Shown in pieces: positions 30,361-38,592 of a DNA stretch of 53,773 nucleotides. Both the position numbers and the translations under genes were made by a program. Position 1 is the first letter of the stretch. Each line of letters opens with the position of its first letter. Below the pieces are notes generated by a model. It worked only from the letters and a program-made list of their open reading frames with translations, was not told the origin of the DNA and did not search any database. The stretch lies in the IMG/VR virus record IMGVR_UViG_3300027985_000172, positions 1-53,773 of that record. One strand, 5' to 3'. This DNA is from a virus.

Positions 30361-30561
30361 TTAATCCACAAACTCAGCAGTTGCCTCGGTATTACGGGAA
30401 TCCTCATACCCTTGCCAATAAGCGTTCTTCCACACAAACTGTGCAAATTCTTTTAACTTATACTCTGCAAGGTTATTTTCCCAATCTTCTAGGAAGTCAA
30501 AGGCGTCAAACTTACCTTTAATGTTATTCTCGTAGAAACTATCAAAGTTATTCATCATCAA
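30361..30561 (-). CDS. 66-aa unknown protein
   Basis: The product is 66 aa, acidic and aromatic-rich (FDSFYENNIKGKFDAFDFLE, then VWKNAYWQGYEDSRN). Soluble. No family recognised. It starts just after the end of the primase-helicase gene. Confidence 0.6.
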   Translation of the reverse strand: MMMNNFDSFYENNIKGKFDAFDFLEDWENNLAEYKLKEFAQFVWKNAYWQGYEDSRNTEATAEFVD

Positions 30562-30596
30562 TTTCCTCTACAACCATAAGCCAGGCAACGATGCCA

Positions 30597-33122
30597 TCAA
30601 AAGTCTTGTCTCTCCACCTTAGGCTCCTTCGGACCTTGTTTCTCACTCAAGATAGTTGTCTCTGCATCATAAGTCAAGGCCCCCGCTGCGCCAGTAGAAC
30701 CAAAGGGGCGGTTCTTCGTAATCGTAAGATATGCTGTGTTACGCTCTTCCATATCCTCAGCAAAACGGTCACGCTCAAGCTCAATCAGGACAATTGCCTC
30801 TTCTTCGATACTCTTGGCATATTTTGTATGTCCTTCCTCATTAACGTGACTGATCGCAATAATACCAACATTCTTACGCTTAGCTAGTTCAGTAAGTTTA
30901 ACGCCAAGAGATGTTAGGTTTGATGTAGCTGCATCTGTTCCTGATAGATAAGCAAGTCGTTGAAGGTGGTCAATCCAAATGTAATCTGCACCATATACTG
31001 CAATAGCATGGTTACACTGACGAAGTGTATCTTCAATAGGGTCTTGCGGGTTAATGTCGAAAGACACAAACCTTTCTTCACCAATAACCTCTTTTAGAGC
31101 TTCCTTCACTTCCTCTTCAGAAACACCATTCCACTCAGCATCCTCCTTGGTCATTACGTTCTTCCCAAGTTGGTAGGAAGCCATAGCCCTTCCTGTAATA
31201 CTCTTTACCTCTTCCATCATAAGGCAAGCTACAGTGAGGTTTTCCTTGGTTACAATGTGGTGTTGCAGGCAGCGTAGCAATGAACTTTTACCACTTCCCG
31301 GTGGGGCCTTAATTACCGTGATACCACCTTTCACAAGCCCACGACCAACCTTGTTGAAGTCTGCGAATGGTGTTGGAACATACTCATAAGGGTCTTCTTC
31401 CTCAAGAGCAGTCATCCAGTCATCCACAGAAGCGGTGAAGCCAGCGGGTGAATACTTCTTAGCCTTCCACCAAGCACTCTTGTATGCTGCACCATCACCA
31501 GCTTGCAGGAAATCATTGGCGTCCTTATGCTGCCCATGATCCATGACATAGATTTTACCGGGGAATAGATCAAACATAGTCTCAAGGACTTTTTGACCCG
31601 GTTCATCTTTATCTGCACTAACTACAATCTTCTCAAATGAGTCTAGATAGGTTTTGCATTTCTCCCACAGTTTACCAGAAGGGTTTGCCCCCGGAAGGCC
31701 AACAACAGGATTTAGGTAGCTACTCTTTAGCATCTGATGTGCAGACATTGCGTCACAGTTCCCTGACACTGATACTGATCCGTTTTGCCGGACAAGAATC
31801 ATACCAGAAGGCACTTGGACACACATCACACGACCATTAAACGGGACTTTTTTGTAACCCTTCTGTGTTGATGAAGAAGTCTTACTAAAGAGGATAGAAA
31901 CCTTAAGCCACTCACCATATTGATTACTGCGATTCATAATTGTTGAGACATAGCCACACGAATGAGCTAGTGCCTGAACAACGTCCGCATTATGCTTTCT
32001 ATTTGTTGAGAACTCTGCTTGATTTCGCCCCTTTACATAGTTGCCATCCCAGAAGATAATCTCGTCAAGAATTTCTTTCTTATGCTGTGACCACACCATA
32101 GACCAAGGAAGGTCTTTTTTGGCAAAGTCAAGGTTATGCCCACGGTGGATAAACACAGATGTATAACCATTCTTAACCTTATTAGCAGAGAATCTTACGC
32201 CATAATTGGAAAGAAGTTGTTTTACACGGTCAATTTTACGTTGTTTCTTGAAAGCACCATAAATGTCACCACTCTTCCTAAATGTAAAATCTGCGGATAG
32301 CATAACCCACAGTTGTAGTTGTTCAATAGTATACCCACACCAACCTTGAAGATCAGCAACACGTGGGATGCTGAAGAAAGAATTGACCTCAGCTTTGAAC
32401 TTCTTTAGACCCTCTTTTGGGTGATTTCTTACTAGGTTGTGTTCTGGTGTAGTCAGCGAGTAGTAAGAACCAGACTTATACTCGACAAGATCGCCAGAGA
32501 ATTGCTTATCAATAATAGCATCTGGAACAACCCAACTCCCTGTCCCATCACTATTGACTTGCATCACACGATCTTCTGCGTAAAGTTGGTTAAACTGCTT
32601 CCAACCATTCGGTGTTAGGATTTCTGCCGTTTCTGGAAAACACTCCCCCTCTGTGATAGTTAGAACCTTAGCACAACCAGCAGGGAACAAGTTCATCCCA
32701 AACAGTTCATCTCCCTTAAAGCCATTCCCCGAGTAGAAAGCCTTGTGGGCAGTGTTGCGAGTCTTAGTCCCTCCTGATGGATAGACATACCGTTGCTCAT
32801 CACCATACTGGTAGACACCAAAGAACTCTAGTGTCTCCTTGGTAATCCCCCTCATAGGGACAATATGCCCTTCCTTCGTAGAGCCACTTTCTAGCGTCAT
32901 ACAGGTGTCCTCTTCATCTTCTGCTACCAACCCACCATCATATACTAGGAAGGGCTTCTGTGCCTTGCTGTGGCGTCCCCAGAGGCGTCCTTTGTCGTCT
33001 TCCCATGTGGAGAGGCCACAAGATTTGCATTCCCCAACTCTTTTTACAGTATTAAAGTAGTAAGAATCACTACCGCGAGTAGAACTGTTGTGTGCTGGGC
33101 ATTGACCTTTATGTTCAGTCAT
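30597..33122 (-). CDS. T7 gp4-like primase-helicase containing an intein
   Basis: The precursor is 841 aa from ATG 33122; removing the 295-aa intein leaves 546 aa, close to T7 gp4 (566). Exteins show a zinc motif (CPAH...CKSCG, near residues 8-38), a TOPRIM domain with TITEGE|CDAMSA (catalytic Glu) and SADKDEPG (DxD), and a DnaB-type helicase with Walker A KAPPGSGKSS and Walker B-like YIWIDHLQ. It unwinds DNA and makes primers for the T7-like polymerase. The start overlaps the upstream stop; an in-frame ATG at 33182 is further back and lacks support. Confidence 0.93.
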   Translation of the reverse strand: MTEHKGQCPAHNSSTRGSDSYYFNTVKRVGECKSCGLSTWEDDKGRLWGRHSKAQKPFLVYDGGLVAEDEEDTCMTLESGSTKEGHIVPMRGITKETLEFFGVYQYGDEQRYVYPSGGTKTRNTAHKAFYSGNGFKGDELFGMNLFPAGCAKVLTITEGECFPETAEILTPNGWKQFNQLYAEDRVMQVNSDGTGSWVVPDAIIDKQFSGDLVEYKSGSYYSLTTPEHNLVRNHPKEGLKKFKAEVNSFFSIPRVADLQGWCGYTIEQLQLWVMLSADFTFRKSGDIYGAFKKQRKIDRVKQLLSNYGVRFSANKVKNGYTSVFIHRGHNLDFAKKDLPWSMVWSQHKKEILDEIIFWDGNYVKGRNQAEFSTNRKHNADVVQALAHSCGYVSTIMNRSNQYGEWLKVSILFSKTSSSTQKGYKKVPFNGRVMCVQVPSGMILVRQNGSVSVSGNCDAMSAHQMLKSSYLNPVVGLPGANPSGKLWEKCKTYLDSFEKIVVSADKDEPGQKVLETMFDLFPGKIYVMDHGQHKDANDFLQAGDGAAYKSAWWKAKKYSPAGFTASVDDWMTALEEEDPYEYVPTPFADFNKVGRGLVKGGITVIKAPPGSGKSSLLRCLQHHIVTKENLTVACLMMEEVKSITGRAMASYQLGKNVMTKEDAEWNGVSEEEVKEALKEVIGEERFVSFDINPQDPIEDTLRQCNHAIAVYGADYIWIDHLQRLAYLSGTDAATSNLTSLGVKLTELAKRKNVGIIAISHVNEEGHTKYAKSIEEEAIVLIELERDRFAEDMEERNTAYLTITKNRPFGSTGAAGALTYDAETTILSEKQGPKEPKVERQDF
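31758..32642 (-). other. intein in TOPRIM motif of primase-helicase
   Basis: The insert is 295 codons. It begins Cys1 in CFPETAEILTPNGW (block A), contains TTPEHNLV (block B, His), and ends VPSGMILVRQNG (block F-like) and SVSVSGN followed by Cys+1. The penultimate residue is Gly rather than the usual His. The middle part (LWVMLSADFTFRKSGDIYGA, then IIFWDGNYVKGRNQAEFST) resembles a degenerate LAGLIDADG endonuclease. It splits the EGE/DA metal-binding motif, so primase needs protein splicing to be active. Confidence 0.93.
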
Positions 33123-33426
33123 TATAAGTAATCTCTTTGTGGGTAAACCCGTATTTGGAAAGTGTGGAGCTAATTCGCTCACTTACAACACCCGGAGGGG
33201 ATTCGCAATACCAATCCAGATAACAACCTTCACCACGAAGGCCAGCAATAAATCTGCCAGCCGACCTGAAAGTGAACTCAAAGATACCAATAGCAGGCTT
33301 ACCATCCGCATCAAACCAATCGGTATTTGTGAGTGCTGACCAAAGTTCCTTACAGAAATACCTGTCTGTCTTAATTAAGTCTAGAAACTCAATCTTAATA
33401 GCATCTTTAAAATAAATTTCACTCAT
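33115..33426 (-). CDS. 103-aa unknown protein
   Basis: The product is 103 aa. It includes WFDADGKPAIGIFEFTFRSA and GEGCYLDWYCESPPGVVSER, a soluble mixed fold. It overlaps the primase-helicase start by eight bases. No family recognised. Confidence 0.65.
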   Translation of the reverse strand: MSEIYFKDAIKIEFLDLIKTDRYFCKELWSALTNTDWFDADGKPAIGIFEFTFRSAGRFIAGLRGEGCYLDWYCESPPGVVSERISSTLSKYGFTHKEITYND

Positions 33427-33769
33427 TTACCGTGCCATACTTTCGGATTAGATTGTCAATATATCCAAGTTTCTTCTTATAGTAAGGCTCAAAGAACCCA
33501 TAAACTTTGCATCGAACACCCTCTGGTTGACCAACCCAACACTCGTCATTCCAAGTGTTATAAAGCTCACAGAAATCCTGCACAACTTCCTCACGAGTGA
33601 CAAGATCACCTGACACTACAGCATTAAGAATAGTGGCAATACAATGGTCAATATAGTCCACTGTCTCTGATTCCTCATATACTGACATATCACTACCAAC
33701 CCAAGGGTCATCTTCTGGTGTTACTTTCTTGATGTATTCTGCAGCTTCTTCTAGTGTAATTTCACTCAT
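33419..33769 (-). CDS. 116-aa acidic unknown protein
   Basis: The product is 116 aa, acidic, with a start rich in Glu (MSEITLEEAAEYIKKVTPED) and a C-terminal helix near KKKLGYIDNLIRKYG. Both ends overlap neighbours. No family recognised. Confidence 0.6.
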   Translation of the reverse strand: MSEITLEEAAEYIKKVTPEDDPWVGSDMSVYEESETVDYIDHCIATILNAVVSGDLVTREEVVQDFCELYNTWNDECWVGQPEGVRCKVYGFFEPYYKKKLGYIDNLIRKYGTVNE

Positions 33770-33933
33770 TCTTCCTCGCTCAGATCAACAGCTTCAATGA
33801 AAGCTCTAGGGAAAATCTCATTCACCCATTCATTGTAAGTATCCATTAGTTCTTTAGCTACAGCACCACTCTCTGCAACACCATTATGGTAAAGAACAGT
33901 CTCGAACATTTCTTCTAGTGTTTTATCCCTCAT
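33766..33933 (-). CDS. 55-aa acidic protein
   Basis: The frame encodes MRDKTLEEMFETVLYHNGVA and ends AVDLSEEE. ATGA overlaps on both sides (33767-33770 and 33930-33933) strongly suggest a translated gene. Helical; no family recognised. Confidence 0.6.
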   Translation of the reverse strand: MRDKTLEEMFETVLYHNGVAESGAVAKELMDTYNEWVNEIFPRAFIEAVDLSEEE

Positions 33934-34196
33934 TTAATCTCTCCGTGGTATTCATCATCATGACAACTAACAAAAGGTTGCTCACCATCAACAAGCACTT
34001 CTACACCAATCTTCTTTAGTGCCATGAATAGAAGGTCTGTATCGCTGTAGCTAGTCCCATTATAGCAGTGTGCATAAGGTTCACGCTCTAAAATGAGAGC
34101 ACCATCAATGAACACCTGCCCACCTTCAGAATAGGAAGTGCCACAAGTCTCACACTCATGCGTGTCGTAGCAAGTCTTAATCTCGACCTTTTTCAC
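33930..34196 (-). CDS. 88-aa protein with a CxxC pair
   Basis: The product is 88 aa. A CYDTHECETCGTSY segment at residues 9-22 could bind zinc with later Cys/His residues (AHCYNG, SCHDDEYH). It overlaps both neighbours by ATGA. No family recognised. Confidence 0.6.
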   Translation of the reverse strand: MKKVEIKTCYDTHECETCGTSYSEGGQVFIDGALILEREPYAHCYNGTSYSDTDLLFMALKKIGVEVLVDGEQPFVSCHDDEYHGEIK

Positions 34197-34375
34197 TTCT
34201 TCTTTCCTTTAGCCCAAGGTTTCCTGAATTTATCTCTCTTACATAAAGAGTAGTATCTATTTTCTTCCAATCTGCTACCAAGTCTCATATGCTTCTTGAA
34301 ACTGTAAAGTCTTGTTTGACCTGCAAACCAGAACAAATAGTCATTATAAGCATTTCTAAGTTTCATTCCTGCCAC
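34193..34375 (-). CDS. 60-aa basic protein
   Basis: The product is 60 aa, strongly basic at its end (RDKFRKPWAKGKKK) and aromatic-rich, hence a possible nucleic-acid binder. It is the first gene downstream (leftward) of the CTTAAG-rich region and so may be the first gene of a transcription unit. No family recognised. Confidence 0.55.
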   Translation of the reverse strand: MAGMKLRNAYNDYLFWFAGQTRLYSFKKHMRLGSRLEENRYYSLCKRDKFRKPWAKGKKK

Positions 34376-34383
34376 CTATATAT

Positions 34384-34527
34384 CTTAAGAAGGTATATCT
34401 CCATGAGAACCTAATAAGATACTAATGACTACATTCTAATGTTATACTCATTAGTTACTCTTAAGTAATATTATACATACTAGTATATTAAATCTCTTAA
34501 GAATGTTTCTTAAGGAGGATTCTTAAG
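34384..34527 (-). promoter_or_regulatory. CTTAAG-rich regulatory module A
   Basis: Five CTTAAG hexamers lie in 144 bases (34384, 34460, 34496, 34509, 34522). Between them are ACTAATG/CATTAGT inverted elements and ACTAGTATATTA. On the minus strand the stretch CTTAAGAGTAACTAATGAGT (34446-34465) matches module B at 46414-46434. The flanking gap (34376-34643) has no convincing gene. It precedes the leftward gene at 34375 in the direction of transcription. Confidence 0.6.
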
Positions 34528-34643
34528 AGGGTTACATAAGTATACTATGGGAGGATTTCGGATTCTTATTCCACACCACATGCAGAAAGTTGCTAAGTGT
34601 TGCAGGTATGATACAGGAATCTGCTATAGGGGTAGTATGATAC

Positions 34644-34826
34644 CTATTCTCCCCGTTGCTTGAGTTCATCAATGAGGGCTTCAGCGTAGTCACAAGCAGC
34701 CATAGCTGCAAACTTAGTTGCAGGATAACCAGCATCTCGTGCTGCCTTAGTCACAAGGGCCATGTTCTCTGGGGAAGATATTAGAACAGCCATGAAACGT
34801 GCTGCATATTCAGATTTGTTGTCCAT
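34644..34826 (-). CDS. 60-aa helical unknown protein
   Basis: The product is 60 aa, Ala-rich and helical (SPENMALVTKAARDAGYPAT). It lies between the non-coding module A and a zinc-binding protein gene. No family recognised. Confidence 0.6.
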   Translation of the reverse strand: MDNKSEYAARFMAVLISSPENMALVTKAARDAGYPATKFAAMAACDYAEALIDELKQRGE

Positions 34827-34847
34827 ACTAGAAGTGATCCTGTTGAA

Positions 34848-35084
34848 TTAGTCTTGCCCCTCTAGTGGAACACGAGTGTTCCAAGATACAATAGTATTAT
34901 ACATAGACACCAGTTCAGCATCTGTGTTATCCGCCCAGTGTAGGTATTCACCACGGGTTGATGCACTACAGTTTTGACAGGACACTTGCCCATACCGCTC
35001 GTGGTCATCCTCTCGGCATACCGTAGCTGTTGCTTTACTGCTGCAGAAAGGGCAAGGCTTTAGGTAGTCACCGAAGTCAGTCAC
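34848..35084 (-). CDS. Lar-like zinc-ribbon protein
   Basis: The product is 78 aa from GTG 35084, chosen because GGGAGAG lies at a good distance upstream and longer starts would run far into the next gene. The LKPCPFCSSKATATVC start and VSCQNCSASTRGEY with a C-terminal WN segment (IVSWNTRVP) match Lar-like restriction-alleviation zinc ribbons found in many phages. The role in restriction evasion is inferred from family resemblance. Confidence 0.65.
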   Translation of the reverse strand: MTDFGDYLKPCPFCSSKATATVCREDDHERYGQVSCQNCSASTRGEYLHWADNTDAELVSMYNTIVSWNTRVPLEGQD

Positions 35085-35142
35085 TTTAGTCTCTCCCACT
35101 TTGTGTAGCAGGTGTGGATGAGCGGAGGCATGACACGCACTT

Positions 35143-35445
35143 TCAATAGTTATGGAGGCCACTATCGCCCCATTTATCATCATCAGTTTCCCCAAGGTCA
35201 TCCATGATCGCATCATGTTCATCCAACTGGTCCCAGAATTCTTGGTCCTTGCGGGCGCGCTCGTATCTATTGAAGTCTCGCCACACGGCACGGGTTTCCT
35301 TTGATGCAGGCAACCTTCCCTGATGCTTCGCTTTACATGACTTCGAGCAAAACTTGCCCCACCCACGCTTTACATCTGCGGTTCTGGCTTGGAACTCCTT
35401 GTGGCATTTTTTGTTTGCGCAAATTACTGTGGTCATACTTGCCAT
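35143..35445 (-). CDS. zinc-finger protein
   Basis: The product is 100 aa from ATG 35445, which has GGAGG seven bases upstream. CANKKCHKEF and KFCSKSCKAKHQGR form a Cys4 zinc finger in the first 45 residues, and the rest is acidic and helical (DQLDEHDAIMDDLGETDDDK). Similar fingers occur in small DNA- or RNA-binding phage proteins. Confidence 0.7.
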   Translation of the reverse strand: MASMTTVICANKKCHKEFQARTADVKRGWGKFCSKSCKAKHQGRLPASKETRAVWRDFNRYERARKDQEFWDQLDEHDAIMDDLGETDDDKWGDSGLHNY

Positions 35446-35510
35446 AAATTTCCTCCAATCGTGTATAGGCATGTTATAAAGTCTTTTAGGTCTTCGCTAT
35501 AGTTAGTCAT
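35433..35510 (-). CDS. 25-aa possible small protein
   Basis: The frame encodes MTNYSEDLKDFITCLYTIGG and NLWQV. It starts within the stop region of the upstream gene (TGATG) and ends inside the zinc-finger gene's start, so its translation could feed that gene. Possible leader or coupling peptide. Confidence 0.35.
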   Translation of the reverse strand: MTNYSEDLKDFITCLYTIGGNLWQV

Positions 35511-35704
35511 CAGAAGTGTTCCTCATGCTTGTTCCACCAGTCAAAAGATTCCTTACAATGCTGCTTACCGAAGATAACTACCCAAAATGACCAGAACAAG
35601 GACTTCCCTTGCAGTCTGTAGGCCCTTGAGCAGAGAGATTCATGTAGGTCATTCTTGTAGAGAATCTTGTGTATCATTGATAATATACGCCATGTTTCAC
35701 TCAT
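35510..35704 (-). CDS. 64-aa unknown protein
   Basis: The product is 64 aa, aromatic-rich (SLFWSFWVVIFGKQHCKESF), with a weakly hydrophobic middle that is probably not a full membrane segment. It ends HEEHF. No family recognised. Confidence 0.55.
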   Translation of the reverse strand: MSETWRILSMIHKILYKNDLHESLCSRAYRLQGKSLFWSFWVVIFGKQHCKESFDWWNKHEEHF

Positions 35705-36019
35705 CTAGTCACCAACAGAAATGTTACGATATTGCCAATGTTGTGGCCTGATGGTATATAGTTTATCCTTCACCTCAAGTAATTTCCTATCCGGTGATTT
35801 AGTAAGTTCTTTAAATAGAAATGTATGGTAGTAAGCCCCAACATACTCATGTAGACCACAAGATGGGCATAGGCGTTCATAACCATATTCGTCATTACAG
35901 TAGATAACACTGTGGTTACAAGCAGCGATTCTTGCCAGTTTTGTCTCCTCTAGTTCTACCTCAAGAAGGTCAATTTTGGTTTGAATTTCTGTTAGCTTGT
36001 CTGTAAAAGATAGACTCAT
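35705..36019 (-). CDS. 104-aa coiled-coil plus zinc-binding protein
   Basis: The product is 104 aa from ATG 36019, whose ATGA overlaps the upstream gene. An N-terminal coiled coil (IQTKIDLLEVELEETKLARI) is followed by possible zinc ligands (CNHSVIYC and LCPSCGLHEY). No family recognised. Confidence 0.6.
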   Translation of the reverse strand: MSLSFTDKLTEIQTKIDLLEVELEETKLARIAACNHSVIYCNDEYGYERLCPSCGLHEYVGAYYHTFLFKELTKSPDRKLLEVKDKLYTIRPQHWQYRNISVGD

Positions 36020-36180
36020 GTGAAGAAAACCACCCAAAAGTAGATAACCCCAAACAAAGAGGCCAACAAAACAGTTGATCCTTTGGTATTAATCCCCCCC
36101 TTAACCTCTACACCTACAACAAGCATAAGGGTAAGAACGATGTGACAGAAAATTCCGATAGTGATTACAATAGGTGTCAT
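36016..36180 (-). CDS. 54-aa two-TM membrane protein
   Basis: The frame encodes MTPIVITIGIFCHIVLTLML and then VKGGINTKGS and LLASLFGVIYFWVVFF: two membrane helices with a short basic loop. It overlaps the genes on both sides by ATGA or one base. It passes through a run of seven G bases. No family recognised. Confidence 0.6.
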   Translation of the reverse strand: MTPIVITIGIFCHIVLTLMLVVGVEVKGGINTKGSTVLLASLFGVIYFWVVFFT

Positions 36181-36527
36181 TATTTATTTCCAAATGCTTT
36201 ATTGTGAGAACCCATAAGTTTTTCATAAATAAAGTTCTCAACAGCCTCACGAAGACGCTTGCGTGTTTTCACCTTTGGCAAGCCACTACCACCACCATAC
36301 AGAGAGCCATATGCGTAAGGCCAGTTCTCAATCCACACTTCAACATCACCAATCTTGCAGGTAAAATAACCAACTGACGTAACACCTACAGTGTCAAGTA
36401 GATGGTTTAGGTGTTTGTCCCACACATCACTAGTTTTAGTGTTCTGAGTCCAATAAATAGGAAGAAGTCTGTAGAAGTCCACTGTTAGTTTCCTTTTTAT
36501 TCCTAGGAGGCTTTCATGCTTTCTCAA
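36180..36527 (-). CDS. 115-aa unknown protein
   Basis: The product is 115 aa, basic at both ends, with PYAYGSLYGGGSGLPKVKT near residue 72. Soluble. Its 5' end overlaps the next upstream gene by 14 bases. No family recognised. Confidence 0.6.
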   Translation of the reverse strand: MRKHESLLGIKRKLTVDFYRLLPIYWTQNTKTSDVWDKHLNHLLDTVGVTSVGYFTCKIGDVEVWIENWPYAYGSLYGGGSGLPKVKTRKRLREAVENFIYEKLMGSHNKAFGNK

Positions 36528-36798
36528 GGTAATCTATAATGTCTTGCTTGTTGTGTGTTTCAATCACTGTAGTATATACCTTACGAACCCTAAACATTCC
36601 GTAATCAAAATTACCTTTAATACCCCAACTGGTATACTTAATTTTACCAGACTTAAGCCATTCAGCAGTTAGCGTCTTAGCCTCTTCATCTGAATAAACC
36701 TCGATACTTTCTTTCGTCCCATCCCAATATCCCATACCACCACCATCACACCAACCCGTTTCTACGTAGATATGTTCTTCCATAAGTTTCATTTTCAT
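36514..36798 (-). CDS. 94-aa unknown protein
   Basis: The product is 94 aa, acidic in its middle (GTKESIEVYSDEEAKTL) and ending in a helix (HNKQDIIDYLEKA). It overlaps the deaminase-like gene by ATGA. No family recognised. Confidence 0.6.
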   Translation of the reverse strand: MKMKLMEEHIYVETGWCDGGGMGYWDGTKESIEVYSDEEAKTLTAEWLKSGKIKYTSWGIKGNFDYGMFRVRKVYTTVIETHNKQDIIDYLEKA

Positions 36799-37190
36799 TT
36801 AATCACCCAACCTTCTGTTTCACAATAATAGATAGTCTCTTTCAAGGAGAACTCACTAATAGCCCTTGCACAACCAATACAGGGGCAGCTATTCCCATAA
36901 GAACCATCCTTCTTCACCCTTACTACATAAAGAGAACTACGAGAAAGCTCCTTTAGTGTAAGCACCTTCAGAGCACTCTTGATAGCATCCGTTTCAGCAT
37001 GAAGAAAGATGGCTTCTGGGTTCTTACTAAATCTAGCAGCAAAAGGGGAAGACTTATAGGAGTTGACACCAGTGGCTACAAGGTTTCCCTTGTGAATAAC
37101 CCCTGCTGCCAACTTCCATTTCCCTCTAGTCCCTTCGTTGTTCTCTGCCAGTCTAGCAAGATACTTTATAATGGTTTGATTGATATTCAC
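36795..37190 (-). CDS. cytidine/dCMP deaminase-like protein
   Basis: The product is 131 aa. The zinc-binding pair of the deaminase fold is present: HAETDAI (residues about 63-69, with catalytic Glu) and SCPCIGCARAISEF (PCxxC, about 100-113). Length and layout resemble phage dCMP deaminases, though no regulatory domain is visible. With ThyX and RNR it would feed dUMP into dTMP synthesis. A role in base modification or RNA editing is a weaker alternative. Confidence 0.8.
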   Translation of the reverse strand: MNINQTIIKYLARLAENNEGTRGKWKLAAGVIHKGNLVATGVNSYKSSPFAARFSKNPEAIFLHAETDAIKSALKVLTLKELSRSSLYVVRVKKDGSYGNSCPCIGCARAISEFSLKETIYYCETEGWVIK

Positions 37191-38356
37191 AGCACAAATG
37201 AGATGGTATCACCTTTGTAGAACACTTCGTCTGCGTATGGTAGGTTTTCTTCGAAGACTGCGAGACCATCATACATGACAACCCCGCCGCCACAAGAGTA
37301 GTTTGCAAAAGTGTTGTCCTCAACTTTGATGTAAGTGTGGCCCTGCGTCTTGAAAGCTACCACTTCCCGCTCAGGTTCCTTCGGAGTTTCTTCAGGTTTA
37401 ACCCGATAGTATACATAAGAGCCCCAAGTAGGAACGCCGAGAGTGTCTAGCCAACCAAGACTCGGATCACCAGAGTATTCAATAGTCTTTACTTCGTGAT
37501 GTGCAAGAAGGAGGGCACCTTTTTCTTCAGGAGACATTTCTCCCCACGTTTTGTAAGTCATTTGATCTTCCTCCACAAGCTCTAGTTCACTTTCGTAGTG
37601 TGAATATGCCCAGGTATTTTCATTGTTATCATCAATAACTACCCCGTAAAGGATTGGTTCAGGATAAAAAACCTCAGTGATTGTCCCTTCTTTACCACAA
37701 AAGGGGTAAGAGTTGTTTACAGAAACAACACGATCACCAACCTTAAATTTAGTCATTTTAATTTTCTCTTCAGCAGGTTCCACAAGACGATAGTCAGTTT
37801 CCTCATGATCCCACAAGAGAATATAGCCACCATCATTATGACAAGCCTTAGTCATTTCTTCATTGATGGTGTAAGCACGCTCTTGCCACTCTGGCTTGTC
37901 ACCCCACTTATCTTTCTTCCACTTCCAGTTAATTTTATCACCGGGTTTGAAGGTAGTAATTATTTCGTCATCAACGTAGGGGTCCAACCAAGAAATCTCC
38001 GCTCCCAATGGGGTATCTTCATTAGACCAAAGAACTAGCGCCTCATTGTTATAAATCCCCGTAATCACACCAATACTTCCCTTACGGTGACTATACCCAT
38101 GAAGGTTACCAACCACTTTATCACCAACTTTGAATTTACTCATATTAGTTTCCTTTTCATTAAGGTTTACCAAAGAGATTTCACTTGACCAACAAGAGTA
38201 TGACCTCTTACAGTTATCCCATAGCACCCTACAAGAAACTTCATTAATTTCTTCTGTAATATTTCCAAGTTCTACTGGGCAACCTTTAAATTGTCCTTCC
38301 TCTTGTTCATACCCACTACTAATATTCTTTACCCGGTCCCCAACTTTAAACATCAT
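37187..38356 (-). CDS. protein of repeated KOW/SH3-like domains
   Basis: The product is 389 aa. The opening of a KOW/SH3-like barrel is repeated four times: MFKVGDRVKN (about 2), KFKVGDKVVG (about 73), TFKPGDKINW (about 135) and KFKVGDRVVS (about 202). A different C-terminal domain (WGEMSPEEKGALLLAHHE, then VFYKGDTISF) follows and is shared with the 76-aa protein at 27175. Tandem barrels of this kind usually bind nucleic acid or protein. No enzyme motif. It is the largest unknown gene of the leftward block. Confidence 0.75.
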   Translation of the reverse strand: MMFKVGDRVKNISSGYEQEEGQFKGCPVELGNITEEINEVSCRVLWDNCKRSYSCWSSEISLVNLNEKETNMSKFKVGDKVVGNLHGYSHRKGSIGVITGIYNNEALVLWSNEDTPLGAEISWLDPYVDDEIITTFKPGDKINWKWKKDKWGDKPEWQERAYTINEEMTKACHNDGGYILLWDHEETDYRLVEPAEEKIKMTKFKVGDRVVSVNNSYPFCGKEGTITEVFYPEPILYGVVIDDNNENTWAYSHYESELELVEEDQMTYKTWGEMSPEEKGALLLAHHEVKTIEYSGDPSLGWLDTLGVPTWGSYVYYRVKPEETPKEPEREVVAFKTQGHTYIKVEDNTFANYSCGGGVVMYDGLAVFEENLPYADEVFYKGDTISFVL

Positions 38357-38537
38357 CTTTTCCTTTCATATAAGAATCACAATCTTCAGAGAAGTCAGAA
38401 AAAGCAATAGGAGGTTCACCAGAGCAACCTTCCCACCAACGTTTAGCCCCTTCTCGTTGTTCCCCACCGAAATAGCGCCAGCATTCCTTGTTGATACAAT
38501 TGCTATTGCAGAAGGTTCTATCTTTGTAGCAAATCAT
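38346..38537 (-). CDS. 63-aa cysteine-rich protein
   Basis: The product is 63 aa from ATG 38537. MICYKDRTFCNSNCINKECW gives four Cys in a short stretch, followed by WWEGCSGEPPIAF and DCDSY. Such spacing suggests a zinc site; related tiny phage proteins with NxNCINxxC motifs are common. It overlaps the KOW-like gene. Confidence 0.6.
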   Translation of the reverse strand: MICYKDRTFCNSNCINKECWRYFGGEQREGAKRWWEGCSGEPPIAFSDFSEDCDSYMKGKDDV

Positions 38538-38592
38538 TTCTGTTCTCCCATTTGGCGAGGGCTTTCCGGGCAATTTGCTTGTCGAAAACGCA

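Noticed and set aside
34376-34643. CRISPR-like array in the CTTAAG-rich region
   Set aside because: The repeats are 6-14 bp palindromes at irregular spacing, with no constant spacer length.
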